Positions 35,400-48,179 of a stretch of 64,000 bases of DNA are shown in pieces (the stretch's first letter is position 1; every line of letters starts with the position of its first letter). The notes beneath the pieces were generated by a model, which had not been told where the DNA came from, ran no database searches, and was given only the letters and a program-made list of their open reading frames with translations. The position numbers were made by a program, and so were the translations under genes. Source of the stretch: Monosporascus cannonballus (Eukaryota > Ascomycota > Sordariomycetes > Xylariales); contig QJNS01000031.1 of the NCBI GenBank assembly GCA_004154925.1, positions 124,001 through 188,000 of the forward strand, written 5' to 3'.

Positions 35400-35960
35400 A
35401 TTTGCGGCCCAATAACTTTTGCAACTCCGATAAAAAAACCCGTATCCAAATATGCCATAACCTTCAAAAATTTTGCAATTAAGGCCGGATAGGGAAATAA
35501 CAAAGCCGACGTTTTTATCGACATATTTTATACAGGGCCAAAAGATAATATAAAAAATGAAATTATTCGGATTAAACGATTGATAACCTTAGACCGGTAT
35601 ATTATAAAGGTAATTAAAATTAACAATCGACAGTTTAAAAAAAAACAGGAAAAAAAGAGATAATATGCCTTACGTTCGAGATATAATAAGTTTAACCAGG
35701 GGAAAAAATAAAATATATCCTTTATTTTTTACGGAACGGCGCCAGGACCTACAGAATTCGGCGTTACTTACCAATAAAACTAAAGCCAAATTAAGTCTTT
35801 TAATTATGACAAAATGGAATATAAAGCTTATAAATACAAAAAGCCCAAAAAGCCATGATAAAATAATTGGACCCTTATATCGGAAGAACAATTTAAAAAC
35901 AATTAAAGAAACGACAATAAAATTATTAATATAATCCAAGCCAAATACGTATCAGGCCTA
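35400..35960 (+). pseudogene. C-terminal gag of F1 with zinc knuckle
   Basis: A readable frame (RSRYNKFNQGKKQNISF near 35685, then FYGTAPGPTEFGVTY) leads into a CCHC knuckle at 35796-35837 reading SFNYDKMEYKAYKY; compare family CFNCDKMGHKAYKC, where Gly to Glu, His to Tyr and Cys to Tyr fit RIP. gag binds element RNA and builds the particle. A spacer of about 900 bp (GRxNYI-type protease follows at 36909) separates it from pol. 34933-35400 is N-terminal gag zone with no clear start; 89-codon open stretches on both strands at 35665-35939 are shadows. Confidence 0.7.
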
Positions 35961-36879
35961 TAGCAAAAAGTCTAATAGGGATTATTACGATAAGAAATTC
36001 GACGAAAAATGCGAAAAGCTAAAAAACTGGCTTAATAGATATAGCAAATACAACAAGAAATATTATAAAGATAATTACGCAAATATTAAAACTGGACAGA
36101 AAAAATCTGTCCCAGAATTTTTAATCGATACGGCAAAATGTATGCCATATACTGTCGACGACAAGAATATCCCGATTACCAAAAATGGAAATAATATATT
36201 TACGAACAAATTACCCATATATATTACCAGAGATTCGATTTTCTAAACCGTACCGGAAATAATAAAAACGATAAATAATAATATCGACAGTTTCGAACCA
36301 TAACCACAAAAGATATCTAACAGCTGGCCAAAGCAAAGAACTGGTCTAAAAGAAAAATAATGCCCTCAGGAAAACCTTTTTTGGTATTATAAATAATACA
36401 ATTATCAAACGGAAAAAAAAATTATTTAACGTACGGTAAAAAAACATTATCAAAAGGTTAGTACGGATTTCCATTTTTAATTGGTATTTACTGCGGATCC
36501 TTAAAAAAAGATATTAAAGAAAAAATACGTGAATTATAAGAGATTTTTAAAACGACCGCCAAAATAACGCATAATAAAATATAATTGTAAACATAAGAAA
36601 ACAGTTTATTCGATAAGGAAACAAATTACAAAAAAGTTAGGAATAACTGATATAACTTAAAGAAACAGTACGCCGGCAATAATAACAAATATAATAGCTT
36701 ATTCCGCTAAACGAAAAAACATAAATAAAGTTCGATAGATTCGAATAGGAATTAAAAGAAAAAGGTTATTTATAAAAAAGTTACAAAATAACAAAACCTA
36801 AAGAAATTAAGGGAAATTCCTAAAAAAGGTTTTAAACGCAATAATAAAAAACGTTAACGATTTTATTATTTTGGATATA

Positions 36880-39800
36880 CGAATTAAAACATATTGATAT
36901 ACCGTAATAATAGATTACGGAGCTTTGGGCAGAAATTATATTGTACCGGATATAATTAATAAGCTTAAATTGCTATAAAGATATAAGTTAAAACCCTATA
37001 TAATAACGAATACCGAAAATTAGGAATTTGCTTACGATAATAAAAAAGTTATACGCGAAATTAATCACTTCAAGATTTTTGTCTAAAAATAATACCAAAC
37101 GGTTAATTTCGATATCGTTCCATTCGGGAATTACGATATAATCTTAGAATTATTATGGATACGTCAGTACGGAATTTTGATTAACGGAAAAACTGGCCAG
37201 GTAAAATTTATTTTATGTCCTATTAATAAACGAAAAAAAAACAATTAAAATCTTAATATTCGATCGATAATAATAACGAATACAAATATAAGGATACGAT
37301 AAATGCCTTATTACTTAAAGGAACAAAATATAAAACGAAAATAAGCATTAAAAAAATACGACATGTCGTTATTATTATTAAAGCGAAATTAAAGTAATTA
37401 AATAACGATTTAAAACAGCAAAAATAATAGTTTACGGAATTAAAAATTTTAATTAATATATTATTACAATATCGTAAATACGAGCAGCTTTTTAAAAAGG
37501 AGCTTAATACGAAATTACTAGAATATAACGAATAAAATCATAAAATAGTTTGCAAAAAAGGATTTTCGATAAAATTTTACCTTATCTATAACTTTAACGG
37601 AAACGAACTACGTATTTTCAAAGAATATCTGGAAAATCGGCTACAAAAAAAATAGATTCCACCTTCGAAATTACCAGCAGAACACCTTATATTTTTTATA
37701 CCTAAAAGAAATAGAAAATTACAACTTATAATTAACTGTCGATAATTAAACGACGTTATTATTAAAAATCGAATATTATTACCCCTAATTACGGAAATAA
37801 AAATCGATTGTATAAAGCTAAATAATTTATAGCTTTCGATTTTAAAGATAAATATAACTTTATTAAGATTAAAAAAAATACGAATAACAAATAACCTTTA
37901 AAACAAAATACGAATTGTTTAAATATTTAATTATGTTAATAGCATTTACGAACGTATTAACGACTTTTTAACAAATAGTTAATTACGTATTACGAAAATA
38001 TCTTACTGTTTTTGTTATTTGCTATTTCGACGATATTCTTATTTTTTTAAAAACAGAAAAAATATATGCAAAATACGTTCATAAAATTTTTAAATTTTAT
38101 AAAACGTAAAGTTATTTATTAATACAAAAAGAAATTAATTCCATATATAAAAAATAAAATATCTGGGACATATTATTATCGTAAGATATATCAAAATAAA
38201 CCTCAAAAAATCGTTATAATTACGGAATAGCAAATACTAACGATAATTAAAAAGGTACAGGTATTCCTTAGATTTGTTAATTATTATAGGAAGTTTATTC
38301 GAAAGTTTAGCAGAATAACTATACCCTTAACAAATTTTACGAAAAGAAAATTTAAATAAACGCCAAATACGGAAAGGATATTTTAGGGTATTAATAATGT
38401 GATTATTAACGAACCAATAGTAATTATATACGATCCAAACCGCTCTGTTAAATTAAAAACCGATATTTCGGATTACGCGTTAAACGTAATAATCGGATAA
38501 CGAAATAACTAAGGCGAATTATACCCTATTATATTTTTTTCGTATAAGTTAAAAGGAATCAAATATAATTACGGTATTCCAGATAAGGAATTTTTGGCCA
38601 TTATTATGGCATTTCGAAAGTTTAAGTATTTCCTAAAAGGAAATTTGTACCAGATTAAGGTTTATACGGATTATTAAAATCTTATCTGATTTACTACAAC
38701 CAGAGAACTTATAAAACAATAATTAAGATATGCAGAAAAATTGGCGAATTTCGATTTCGTTATTATTTACAAAAAAAAGATCAGAAAACGGCAAAATAAA
38801 CGTTTTAAATAAACGACCGCATCTTAAAAAAATTGGTTAAATTTAACCATATAATATTTAATACTATTACAAAAAATTAATTACGTTTATAATAAATTAT
38901 AATAATTCGGGCAGTATTTTTTGACATATATCAGAAAATTTAATAATATAACGATAATCTCCCAAAAAATTAAAAAATAAACAAAATACAAATATCAACA
39001 GAATATTAAAAGGATATAATACGAAAAATATACGAATATCAATTATACGGATATCCAAAAATCTATAAAACCTTAAAAAGGTTTTAACGCATATATTTTT
39101 TTCTTAAAATAAAATTAATAATATAAAAAATTATATAGCAATATGATATTTGCGCTAAAGTAAAGGCTCGACGATATAAGCCTTACGGAAAATTACAGCT
39201 ATTACTAATCGCAAAGTAACCATAATATTTAGTAATATTCGATTTTATTATTAAATTTTCTATATTAAAAAATCTAATTACAGGAATATATTATGATAAT
39301 ATTTTTCTAATCGTCGATCAATTTATAAAGTTTTCTTACTTTTTACTATATTATAAGGATATAAACGTTAAATAATTAGCATAAATTCTTTTCAAATATA
39401 TTTTTAATATATACGGATTATTAATAAAAGTTATATTAAATAAAGAATTAATATTTGCATTTAAGTTTTAATAAGGCCTAATAACATAAATCGGCTTAAA
39501 TTATAAATTATTTAATACGTTTAAATCTGAAACAAATAAATAAACAAAACGAATAAATTAAACCTGAAAAACTTATTTACAATATTTTATTAATTATAAA
39601 CAAAATAACTAGGTTAAAAAATTATTAATCGTATAATTAACTTACAATATTAAATATTACGAAAACATTAAGATAATATTTATAAACGCAAATTTTGGTT
39701 TTATTCCAAATATTTACCAAAAAATACGTAATAATAATCCGATTAATATCAAAACGGTCCTTACGTTAATATAACTATAATAACTGTATAAAAAAATAAA

Positions 39801-40274
39801 GATAAAACTGGAATTCGTACAAAACTAAATAAATAAATATTATAAACAGAAAAAATTAAAAGGATTAAGCTTTAAAAAAAAGGAAATAATTTTCCTTATT
39901 ACAAAAGATATTTAAAAAAACGACCTAACAAAAAATTCGATTTTTAAATATATTAATATATATAAAATCGCCAAAAAATCTCAAAAAATAACTATCAATT
40001 AAAATTTCTACCAAAAGTCAAACTTTATCCAATTTTTTATATTTCTTTATTCGAATCAATAACAGATATAATTAAAGTACATACGGCACAAGATGATATG
40101 GAAATAAAGGACAAACGAACATACGAAATGGAAAAAATATTCGACATGCAAAAGCAAAACGGACTTACCCAGTACCTAATCAAATAAAAAAAACACCCGG
40201 ACTCCAAAAACACCTGGGAACCCGCCAAAAACCTTATTAGCGCCCAACGCCTATTAAAAAACTTTTACCAATAA
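36880..40274 (+). pseudogene. Degraded pol of F1
   Basis: Protease at about 36909-36965: IDYGALGRNYIVPDIINKLKL (DSG site changed to DYG). RT includes INCR, a stop, LNDVIIKNRILLPLITE near 37730-37800, and an intact catalytic box YFDD at 38023-38034 (VICYFDDILIF). The integrase core near 39265-39345 reads LITGIYYDNIFLIVDQFIKFS. The chromodomain at about 40120-40262 reads YEMEKIFDMQKQNGLTQYLIK, a stop, then HPDSKNTWEPAKNL. Stop at 40272-40274. The end overlaps the convergent antisense gene by 38 bp. Confidence 0.85.
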
Positions 40275-40833
40275 CGACGGACGCGTCTTAATTAACAGCC
40301 AACCAATCGGTAACTGGAATATCGGGCCAATTGGCCGTAACATACGTTAACGTAACAGCCGTAACGGCAACCTCCAATTATTTTTGCTTCTAACGCTTTC
40401 GTTCTTCCAGCTTTTTCAGCGACTACAATTCTTACTATACCATTTTAATTTTTTTCGAACGAAAAAACGCTTTCTATTTTCGAAAACGGATTAACCGCGT
40501 AATAACTTTGTTCATTTCTTATTAATAACGTTTTTGTAATTCCAGAAAACGTTTCTTCGTAAGTACCTTTTCGCATACTAAACGTTAATTTTCGGCACGA
40601 ATATTTTTTAAAGAAAATAAGGGAATACCGTTATTATCGCAAAAACAACCACGTTTAATATATACTTTACATTTAGAAACGTTCTTTATTATTTCGTACT
40701 TCCAGCCTTTAAAAAAACACAAGAAATACGGCATAACTTCAAAACTAAAATCGTTAAAGATGAAAAGCAGATTTTAACGTCATATAGTAAACAAAAAAAC
40801 CTGACGACAATTTTTAATAACGCGGGCCGATAT
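40237..40833 (-). pseudogene. Antisense Zn2Cys6-like coiled-coil gene of F1
   Basis: 199-codon frame from an ATA (probable former ATG, TG to TA) at 40831-40833 to TAA at 40237-40239, broken mainly at TAA/TAG. Cluster: YFLC, FFKGWK, Y, EIIKNVSK, C, KV, Y, IKRGCF, C, D. With the three Tyr restored to Cys by single G-to-A reversals, the spacing is CX2CX6CX8CX2CX6C, within the Zn(II)2Cys6 pattern. A charged helical segment follows (LTKKRFLELQKRY; QSLKKLEERKRQKQKQLEV), likely coiled coil as in Gal4-type proteins, then a C-terminal DWLAVN and SFLIGVGR. Lies between pol and the 3' LTR on the opposite strand. Function unknown; DNA-binding regulator is an inference. Confidence 0.75.
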
Positions 40834-40903
40834 CTTGAAAGAAAAAGAGTTTACCAAAAAAAAGAAAAATCTTAAAGGCAAGATTTGGGAAAACAGAAGA
40901 TCA

Positions 40904-41291
40904 TATTATAACCTAAGCCAGCTAGGCCTGCGAAAACGGTCCAGCTAAAATTATAAAGCTACGTTGATTCAAGGTCACATACTTAATACTTAGCAGGTCT
41001 TAACTAAATAAGACTAAGTACGACTAAGCAGCACTAAGTAATTACTTAGCAAAACTTTGCTGAATAAAAATAAACAGTAATAAAAAATTCAGAATATATA
41101 CGTTTCTTATTTCCATAATTTAAATAATTTTAATTTGCAACACTTATTAATATTAATTGTTTGCAGTAATAAAATATTAAAAAACGTAATATGATTATTA
41201 TATTTATTGCTTAGATTTCCACGATACTCCTGCTAACATAAACCCGTCGACTTAAGGTTTAATAATTGGTTAAACCGCATAGCTCGTCATA
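40904..41291 (+). repeat. 3' LTR of F1
   Basis: 388 bp, the same length as the 5' LTR; inner start tattataacctaagcc, outer end gctcgtcata. Here the last ~90 bp are the preserved part. Confidence 0.9.
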
Positions 41292-41392
41292 AATTTAAAT
41301 AGAATTTTTTTAAAAATATATTATTTTTTTTAATTCCTTTTTAATATTTATATAAAGTAATTATTTGTATACTTTGTAAAGAAGTTCTAGAA
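41292..41392. other. AT-rich strip between F1 and G1
   Basis: About 100 bp of A+T-rich sequence beginning with F1's target duplication aattt. It resembles the tract left of F1, so F1 and G1 probably sit in the same older AT tract. Confidence 0.5.
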
Positions 41393-41449
41393 CTTAGTAT
41401 ATATCTTTTCGAGATATATAAGTTTTTTGGATAGATTTTAGCACATTTC
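41393..41449 (+). repeat. Left terminal inverted repeat of G1
   Basis: Pairs with 50124-50179 along ~56 bp after allowing RIP transitions and a 2-bp gap. The outermost bases are too altered to define the exact tip or a TA target duplication. Confidence 0.65.
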
Positions 41450-41559
41450 AACCGTCTATCTTTTAATATTACAATAGGAAACGGCTTATAAAAAAACGAG
41501 AATACTTTTCGCTACTTAAACAAGAAAACCAAAGCTGTTTCTTAATTATAAACGGCTTG

Positions 41560-41649
41560 AATTTATTTAGTGTGTTACCGCATTTACATTAAAAAGACGA
41601 TATAACGGCCTTTCGTTTCAACGCCATAATATATCGAAAATACGAAAAT
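41560..41649 (+). pseudogene. N-terminal transposase fragment of G1 (before F2)
   Basis: Reads QRHNISKIRKF, then across the F2 junction TPIEKESIIDRILNLNTR. The join is exact once F2 and one copy of ttacg are removed and matches G2 (HHSKRARTDIISNLQKLTPTE). This is the linker between the first and second helix-turn-helix of pogo/Fot1 transposases. Confidence 0.7.
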
Positions 41650-41654
41650 TTACG

Positions 41655-42029
41655 TGTTACGACCTAACAGGCTCCGGCCTCAAGAATCGGTCAGACCAGG
41701 ATCACACGGACCATCTCCGGCTCACGTGATAATGATCACTGCCAAGCTAGTGATGATCAGTGATCAAAGCTGATCCCAAACGATTATAATCACTATCGGT
41801 TACGTAATTATAAGTAATTAAAGTTAAAAAAAGGAAAATGTATGCGCTTATTATTTTAATAATTTAGATACCTTTAATTTACCATATAATATTGTTATAT
41901 AAAGCATTTTTGGAATTATAAAACATAATATAATTACTATATTTACTACTTAAATATTTATAATATTTTTATTAATATAAATCCGTATAATTAAGATTTA
42001 ATAATTAATTAAATTGCTTAGCGGTTATA
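41655..42029 (+). repeat. 5' LTR of F2
   Basis: Starts tgttacgacctaacagg and ends cggttata. The outer ~140 bp have almost no RIP, including palindromic tgatcactgcc / gtgatgatcagtgatca motifs (about 41733-41765). The inner 150 bp are nearly A+T only. Confidence 0.92.
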
Positions 42030-42059
42030 CGTTATAAGCTTTCATTTAGTAATATCGTC

Positions 42060-43200
42060 AAACTTTAAGCAATATCGCCGACATTATGTCTATTAGTAAG
42101 CAGTCCGAATACCCCCTTTACAAAGTCTTTAATTACCTGGACACTGAAATGGTATCTGACAAAAGAAAAACCTTATTTTTTTGCGAAAAAGTTTTTTATC
42201 GCTTGGATGTTCTAAACGAACGTATTCTTTAGCTTAAAAGAAATAATAATGATTTTATAAGGTCCCTTTAAGCCGCTTATAAGAAATTTAAGAAAAATAA
42301 CTTTTATAATTAAAAGATTTTTTCGGGTAAGCTAAATTATTTAATTAAATTTTATCAAAAAGCTCGGAAAAATCCTTAAACTTTTTAAGCTAAAGCTTTT
42401 CGACGGAATCTTGATTAAGTTATAATTATTTTTCACTTAATACCGAATATATTTCGGATATTTTTTATTTAACTTATTACGCTTACCGTACGAATAAAAT
42501 TTATAATCGGACGATGCATCGAAAATACGGTTATTTGGTTTAAGTTCTTTATAAAAAAGTACATTATTTTATTAATCGAAAAACGAAACCACAAGTTAAT
42601 ACAAATTTATAACGATTACGAATAATTCGAATAAACGTTAACGAAAGCTTTTGAAATAATAAACGAAAAAACAAAAGCCGAATTATAAATTTAATAATTG
42701 CGATTAAAATTTAATATTTAATTACGGTAATTGGTTAATTCAGTTAACCGTTAAACTAAATTAAGGATAAAAAATATTAATAGATGAGTTTTTCGACGGC
42801 TTAAAAAAAGAAATATAATTTTTTTTAAATTTACTCGGCCTAACTATTTGTCGCATTATATCGTTATAATAATTAAAATTAACGATTGATAATACGAATA
42901 CTTTATTAAAAATATTAAAGAAAGAAATAATAATAAATCCCGATATACGGTTAATATTAATAGTTTTTTAACGTAATAATCTTTCTTACGGAACGGAATT
43001 AGGGCCTATAAAATTAGGAGCTATTTATGAAGAAACTGGAACCAGATAAAATAATATAACTGTAACAAAATAGGACATAAGGCAGTATAATATAAGGCAT
43101 TTAAAAAACGCCGTTAAAATAACTTGAAACCTATGGCTAAAGAATAATTCTGAGAAAATTTAAAAAACGGAAATAAATCTATTAACATAATTTAGCTTAA
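42060..43200 (+). pseudogene. Degraded gag of F2
   Basis: gag position between 5' LTR and pol, collinear with F1. A zinc-knuckle remnant near 43052-43090 reads YNCNKIGHKAVQY (His retained, last Cys to Tyr, first Cys not identifiable). The preceding GTELGPIKLGA-like block corresponds to GTAPGPTEFGV in F1. Confidence 0.6.
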
Positions 43201-44089
43201 GTACATACCAGGTCCCTTATAACGGAAAATACAGTAAAATATACGAAAAGTTAGAAAACTAATTTAATAAATATCGCGAACTTAATAAGAAGCATTATAA
43301 GGATAATTACGCGAATATTAGGATTAGATAGAAAAAATCTATCGCGGAAACCTTAATCGATACGGCAAAATATATCCTATATATTATCGATAACGAGAAT
43401 ATCCCGAGTACGAAAAAACGAAATAATATATTTACGAACGGATTATTTCCATATATTATAAAGAATTATATTTTTCAAATCGTACTGGAAATAGTAAAAA
43501 CGATGAATAATAATATTAAGAATTTCGATTTATAATAACAGAAAATATTTAATAATTAGCCGAAACAAAAAGCTGGCCCGAAGAAAAATAATATCCCTAA
43601 AAAGACCTTTTTTTATTTTTAATAAGATAATTACTAAACGGAAAGGGAATTATTTTAACGTATAATAGAAAAATGATGCCAGAAAGTAATTACGGATTTC
43701 CATTTTCAGTTAATGTTTATTATATATTTTTAAAAGGAAAGTTTTTAAGAATAAAATATATTAATTCATATAAAGTTTTTAGAATAATAATTAGAACGAT
43801 ATATAATAAGATATAATCGCAAACATAAAAAAGATTTTACCTGATAAAGGGAGGAATTATAGCAAAATCAAAAATAATTAATACCATTTAAAGAAAAAGT
43901 ATACCGGCAATAATAACAAATATAACAGCTTAATGCGTTAAATAAAGAAATACAAATAAGGTTCGATAAATTAGAACAAAAGTTAAAAGAAAAAGGTCAT
44001 TTATAAAAAAGCAATAAAATAACGAAACTTAAAAAATCAAAAGGAATTCCTATAAAAGCCTTTAAACGCGATAATAAAAACCGTGAACA

Positions 44090-47000
44090 ATCTTATTATT
44101 TGAGATATACAAATCGGAACGTACTGGTTTACCGTAATAATAGATTTCGAAGTTTTATGCGAGAATTATATTATACCAGATATGGTTAATAAATTTAAAT
44201 TGCGTTAGAGATATAAGTTAAAACCTTATATAACGACAAATTTCAAAAATCAGGAGTTCGCTTATAATAATGGAAAAACCACCCGCGAAATCAATTATTT
44301 GGAAATTTTTATTTAAGAATTATACCAGATAATTAATTTCGATATCGTTTTATTCGAAAATTACGATATGATCTTAGAGTTATTATAGATACGCTAATAC
44401 GGAATTTTAATTAATAAAGAAATTGACCAAATAAAATTTACTCTATACTATATTAATAAACAAAAAAGAACAAATTAAAATCTTAATACCTAATCGATAA
44501 TAACGATAAATGCGGGCATAAGGGTAGGATAAAAACCTTATTACATAAAGGGATAAAATATAAAAAAAAATGGATATTAGAAAAGAATATAACGTATTAT
44601 TATTATTATCAAAACGAAAGTAAAGTAACTAAATAACCATTTAAAATAACAATAACCTCAAAAATCAAAAGATTAAATTAATATATTACGACAATATTAT
44701 CGATATAAGCAACTTTTTAAAGAGGAATTGGATACGAAATTATTAGAACACAATAAATAAGATTATAAAATAATCTTTAAAAGAATTTCGACGAAGTTTT
44801 ACCTTATTTATAACCTTAACGGAAACGAATTACGTATTTTCAAAAAATACCTAAAAAATTAATTACAGAAAAAATATATTCGACTTTCGAAATTACTAAT
44901 AGGATATCTTATATTTTTCGCACTAAAAGAAATAAAAATTGAGATTTATGATTAATTATAAACAATTAAACGATATTATTTTTAAAACTCGAACGTTATT
45001 ACCCCTAATTACGGAAGTAACCGATTTTACGGAGCCAAATAATTTATATTATTCCATTTTAAAAATAAATATAACGTTATTAAAATTAAAAAAAGATACG
45101 AATACAAAATAACCTTTAGGACGAAATACGGATTATTTAAATATTTAATTATATTAATAGGATTTATAAACTTATTAATAACTTTCTAGCCGATAATTAA
45201 TTATGTATTACGAAAATACCTTAATATTTTTGTCGTATATTACCTCGACAATATTCTTATTTTCTTAAAAACCGAAAAAGCATATATAAAATACGTTTAT
45301 AAAGGTTTTTAAGCTTTATAAAACTTAAATGTTTTAATTAATGCAGAAAAAAATTAATTCCATAAATAAAAAATAAAATATTTAAAACATGTTACTACCT
45401 TAGAATATATTAAGATAAATCTTAAGAATCTTGCTGCAGTTATAAAATAATAAATATTAACGATAATTAAAAAGGTATAGGTATTTTTTAATTTACCAAT
45501 TATTACAGAAGCTTTATTCGAAACTTTAACAAAATAATTATACTTTTAACGAACCTTACCAAAAAAGTTCAAATAAACGCCAAATACGAAAAAAACTTTT
45601 TAAAATATTAAGGATGCGATTATTAACGAATTAATACTAATTATATACGATCTAAACAGTCCCGCTGAGTTAAAAACCGATATTTCGGATTACGTATTAA
45701 GCATAATACTCGGATAATAAGATAATTAAAGTAAATTATGCCTTATTATATTTCTTTCGTATGAGCTAAAAAAAACTAAATTTAATTACGGTATTCCAAA
45801 TAAGGAATTAATAATTATTATTATAATATTTCGAAAATTAAGGTATTTTTTAAAGGGAAATTTGTAGCAGGTTAAGGTTTATACGAATTATTAAAGTTTT
45901 ATCCGATTTACTATAATTAAGAAACTTATAGGATAATACTTTCGTTATGTGAAAAAAATTGTTGAACTTCGATTTCGTTATTATTTATAAAAAAGGCTTA
46001 GAAAATAACAAAGCAAATATTTTAAGTAAATCATCAAACCTTGAAAAGAGCATTAATCAAGATTAGCCATATAATTTGCGATATTATAATAAAAACATAT
46101 TTCCGCCCGCAACAAATTACGATAATTCGGGCAATATTTTTCGAAATATAGTAGAAAACCTAATAATATAATAACGGTTTTTTAAAAAAAGAAATTAAAA
46201 AACGGATCAAATATAAATTCTAAAAATATATGAAAATAATCTAGTACGGAAAATACACAAATATTAGTTACACGGATATCCAGGGATTTACAAAATATTA
46301 AAACGGCTTTAACGTATATATTCCTTTTTTAGAATAAAATTAACAATATAAAAATTATATAATAATACGATATTTACGCCAGAACGAAAGTACGACGATA
46401 TAAGCCATACGGAAAATTTTAGTTATTACCAATCGGAAAACGACTATAATATTTAATTATATTTAATTTTCTTATTAAATTTCCTATATTAAATGGTTTA
46501 ATTACAAAAATATGTTACGATAATATTTTCATAATCGTCGATTCATTAACAAAACCTTTTTATTTTTAATATATCATAAAGATATAAACGCCAAACAAAT
46601 GGCAAATATTTTCTTTGGAAATATATTTAATATATACGGATTATTAATAAAAACTATTTCAAATAAAAGGTCGATATTTGTATTTAAGTTTTGGTAAAGC
46701 TTTATAGCATTAATCGGCCTAAATTATATATTGTTTAATATATTTAAACCTTAAACGGATAAATAAACGGAACGAAAAACTTAAACCTTAAACATTTAAT
46801 TACGATATTATATTAACTATAAATAGGTTAATTAGGTTAAAATTATTAATCGCATAATTAACTTATAATACTAATTATTAGGAAATTATTAAAATAATAT
46901 TAGCAAACGCAAATTTCGGTTTCATTGTAAAAGTTTATAAAAAATATGTAATAATAGTTTAATTAATATTAACGTAATTTTTAAGTTAAAATAATTAAGA

Positions 47001-47490
47001 TCATTGGATTAAAAAATAAAGATAAAATTAAAATTCGTATATAATTAAATAAAAGAGTATTATAATTAAAAAACGTTAAAAGTATTAATTTTCGAAAAAA
47101 GGGAAATAGTTTTTTCGTTATAAAAAATTTTAAATAAAACGACCTAATAAATATTTCGATTTCAAATATATTGGTCTGTACAAAATCATTAAGAAGAACT
47201 TGGAAAATAATTATTAATTAGAAATTTTTCAAAAAGTTAAACTTTATTTAATTTTATACGTTTCCTTATTCAAATTAGCAATAAATATAATTAAAATACA
47301 TACGAAATAAAACGATGTAGAAATAAAAAACCGAATAAATATATAAGGTGGAAAAGATCCTCGATATACGGAAATAAAACGAATTTACCTAATATTTAAT
47401 TAGGTGAAAAAAATATTCGGATTTCGAATATACCTAGAAACCCGCTAAAAACCTTATTAACGCCTAACGCTTCTTAAAGAATTTTTATTA
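44090..47490 (+). pseudogene. Degraded pol of F2
   Basis: Protease at about 44125-44165 reads IDFEVLCENYI (DSGA lost). RT box YLDN at 45241-45252 (second catalytic Asp to Asn). Integrase near 46495-46570: LITKICYDNIFIIVDSLTKPF. Chromodomain about 47340-47490 with VEKILDIRK and a stop-broken remainder. The intervening 43200-44090 is the gag-protease spacer, collinear with F1. Confidence 0.8.
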
Positions 47491-48090
47491 ATAACGACAG
47501 GCGTATCCTAATTAATAACCGATTCATTAACAACCGGGATATCGGGCCAGTTAACCGCGGCCTGCGTTAATATGGCAGTTACGACAGCAGTTTTTAATTA
47601 TTTTTATTTTTGACGTTTTTATTTCTCTAATTCGTCCAATAATTAAAGCTTACGTTATACTATAATAATATCTTTTAAACGAGTTAACGCCTTTTGTTTA
47701 CTTAAACGAATAAAACGAGAAAAGATTTTATTTATCGTTTTTAATAGCAATATTAGACCTTAAAATAAAACCGTTAAAACTTTAATAATCGTTGTCCGGC
47801 AAACGTTTTTTCGCGTTTTAAACGTTAATATTTACAGCGAATATTTTGCAAAAAAAAAAAAAAAAAGAAAAGCGGTACGCCGGTACTATCGTAAGATTAA
47901 CCCCGATTAACACATTTTTTATACCTGAAAATATTCTATATCATTTTTTATTTTAAGTCTTTCGAAAAATAATAAAAGTAAAAAATAATCTTTTTTCTCG
48001 AATTCGTTATAGGTTTTTACAAGGTTAGCATAACGAATAATAAAAGGATAAAAAACCCGACAAATTCTGAAAATACGAAACGATATGGTT
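47458..48090 (-). pseudogene. Antisense Zn2Cys6-like gene remnant of F2
   Basis: Same place and strand as in F1. The cluster's second half is readable near 47890-47960: FRYKKCVNRG, a stop, SYDSTG, i.e. C(Y)-KK-C-VNRGQS-C(Y)-D, spacing CX2CX6C, with a degraded first half (FYYFSKDLK). Many TAA/TAG; the remainder is too A+T-rich to translate with confidence. Confidence 0.5.
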
Positions 48091-48161
48091 CAAAAAGCCA
48101 GAAAGAAAAAAAATACTTATTAAACGAAGAAAAAATAAAAGAAAGTCTTAAGAGCAAGATT

Positions 48162-48179
48162 TAGGGGAAAAGGAAATTG
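48162..48179 (+). other. Polypurine tract of F2
   Basis: aggggaaaaggaaattg immediately before the 3' LTR (tattataacc); primer site for plus-strand synthesis. Confidence 0.75.

Larger units (their letters stand above)
34545..41291 (+). mobile_element. Gypsy chromovirus F1 (family E), full-length
   Basis: Two 388-bp LTRs (34545-34932 and 40904-41291), gag with zinc knuckle, pol with protease, RT, integrase, chromodomain, antisense gene, polypurine zone (40881-40900). Exact 5-bp target duplication aattt at 34540-34544 and 41292-41296. About 6.75 kb. Its RT box is intact and its antisense gene is the most readable in the window, but gag and pol carry many RIP stops. Confidence 0.93.

Noticed and set aside
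35665..35939. Two overlapping 89-codon open stretches on opposite strands
   Set aside because: The natural reading is a third frame (gag, FYGTAPGPTEFGVTY then the zinc knuckle), so both are shadows.
40037..40228. 63-codon minus-strand open stretch starting MAGSQVFLESG, apparently conserved with 60630-60821 (MAGSQVFSEFG)
   Set aside because: Both are the exact reverse complement of the conserved sense chromodomain (NTWEPAKNL etc.) in F1 and E'. The similarity is inherited from pol.
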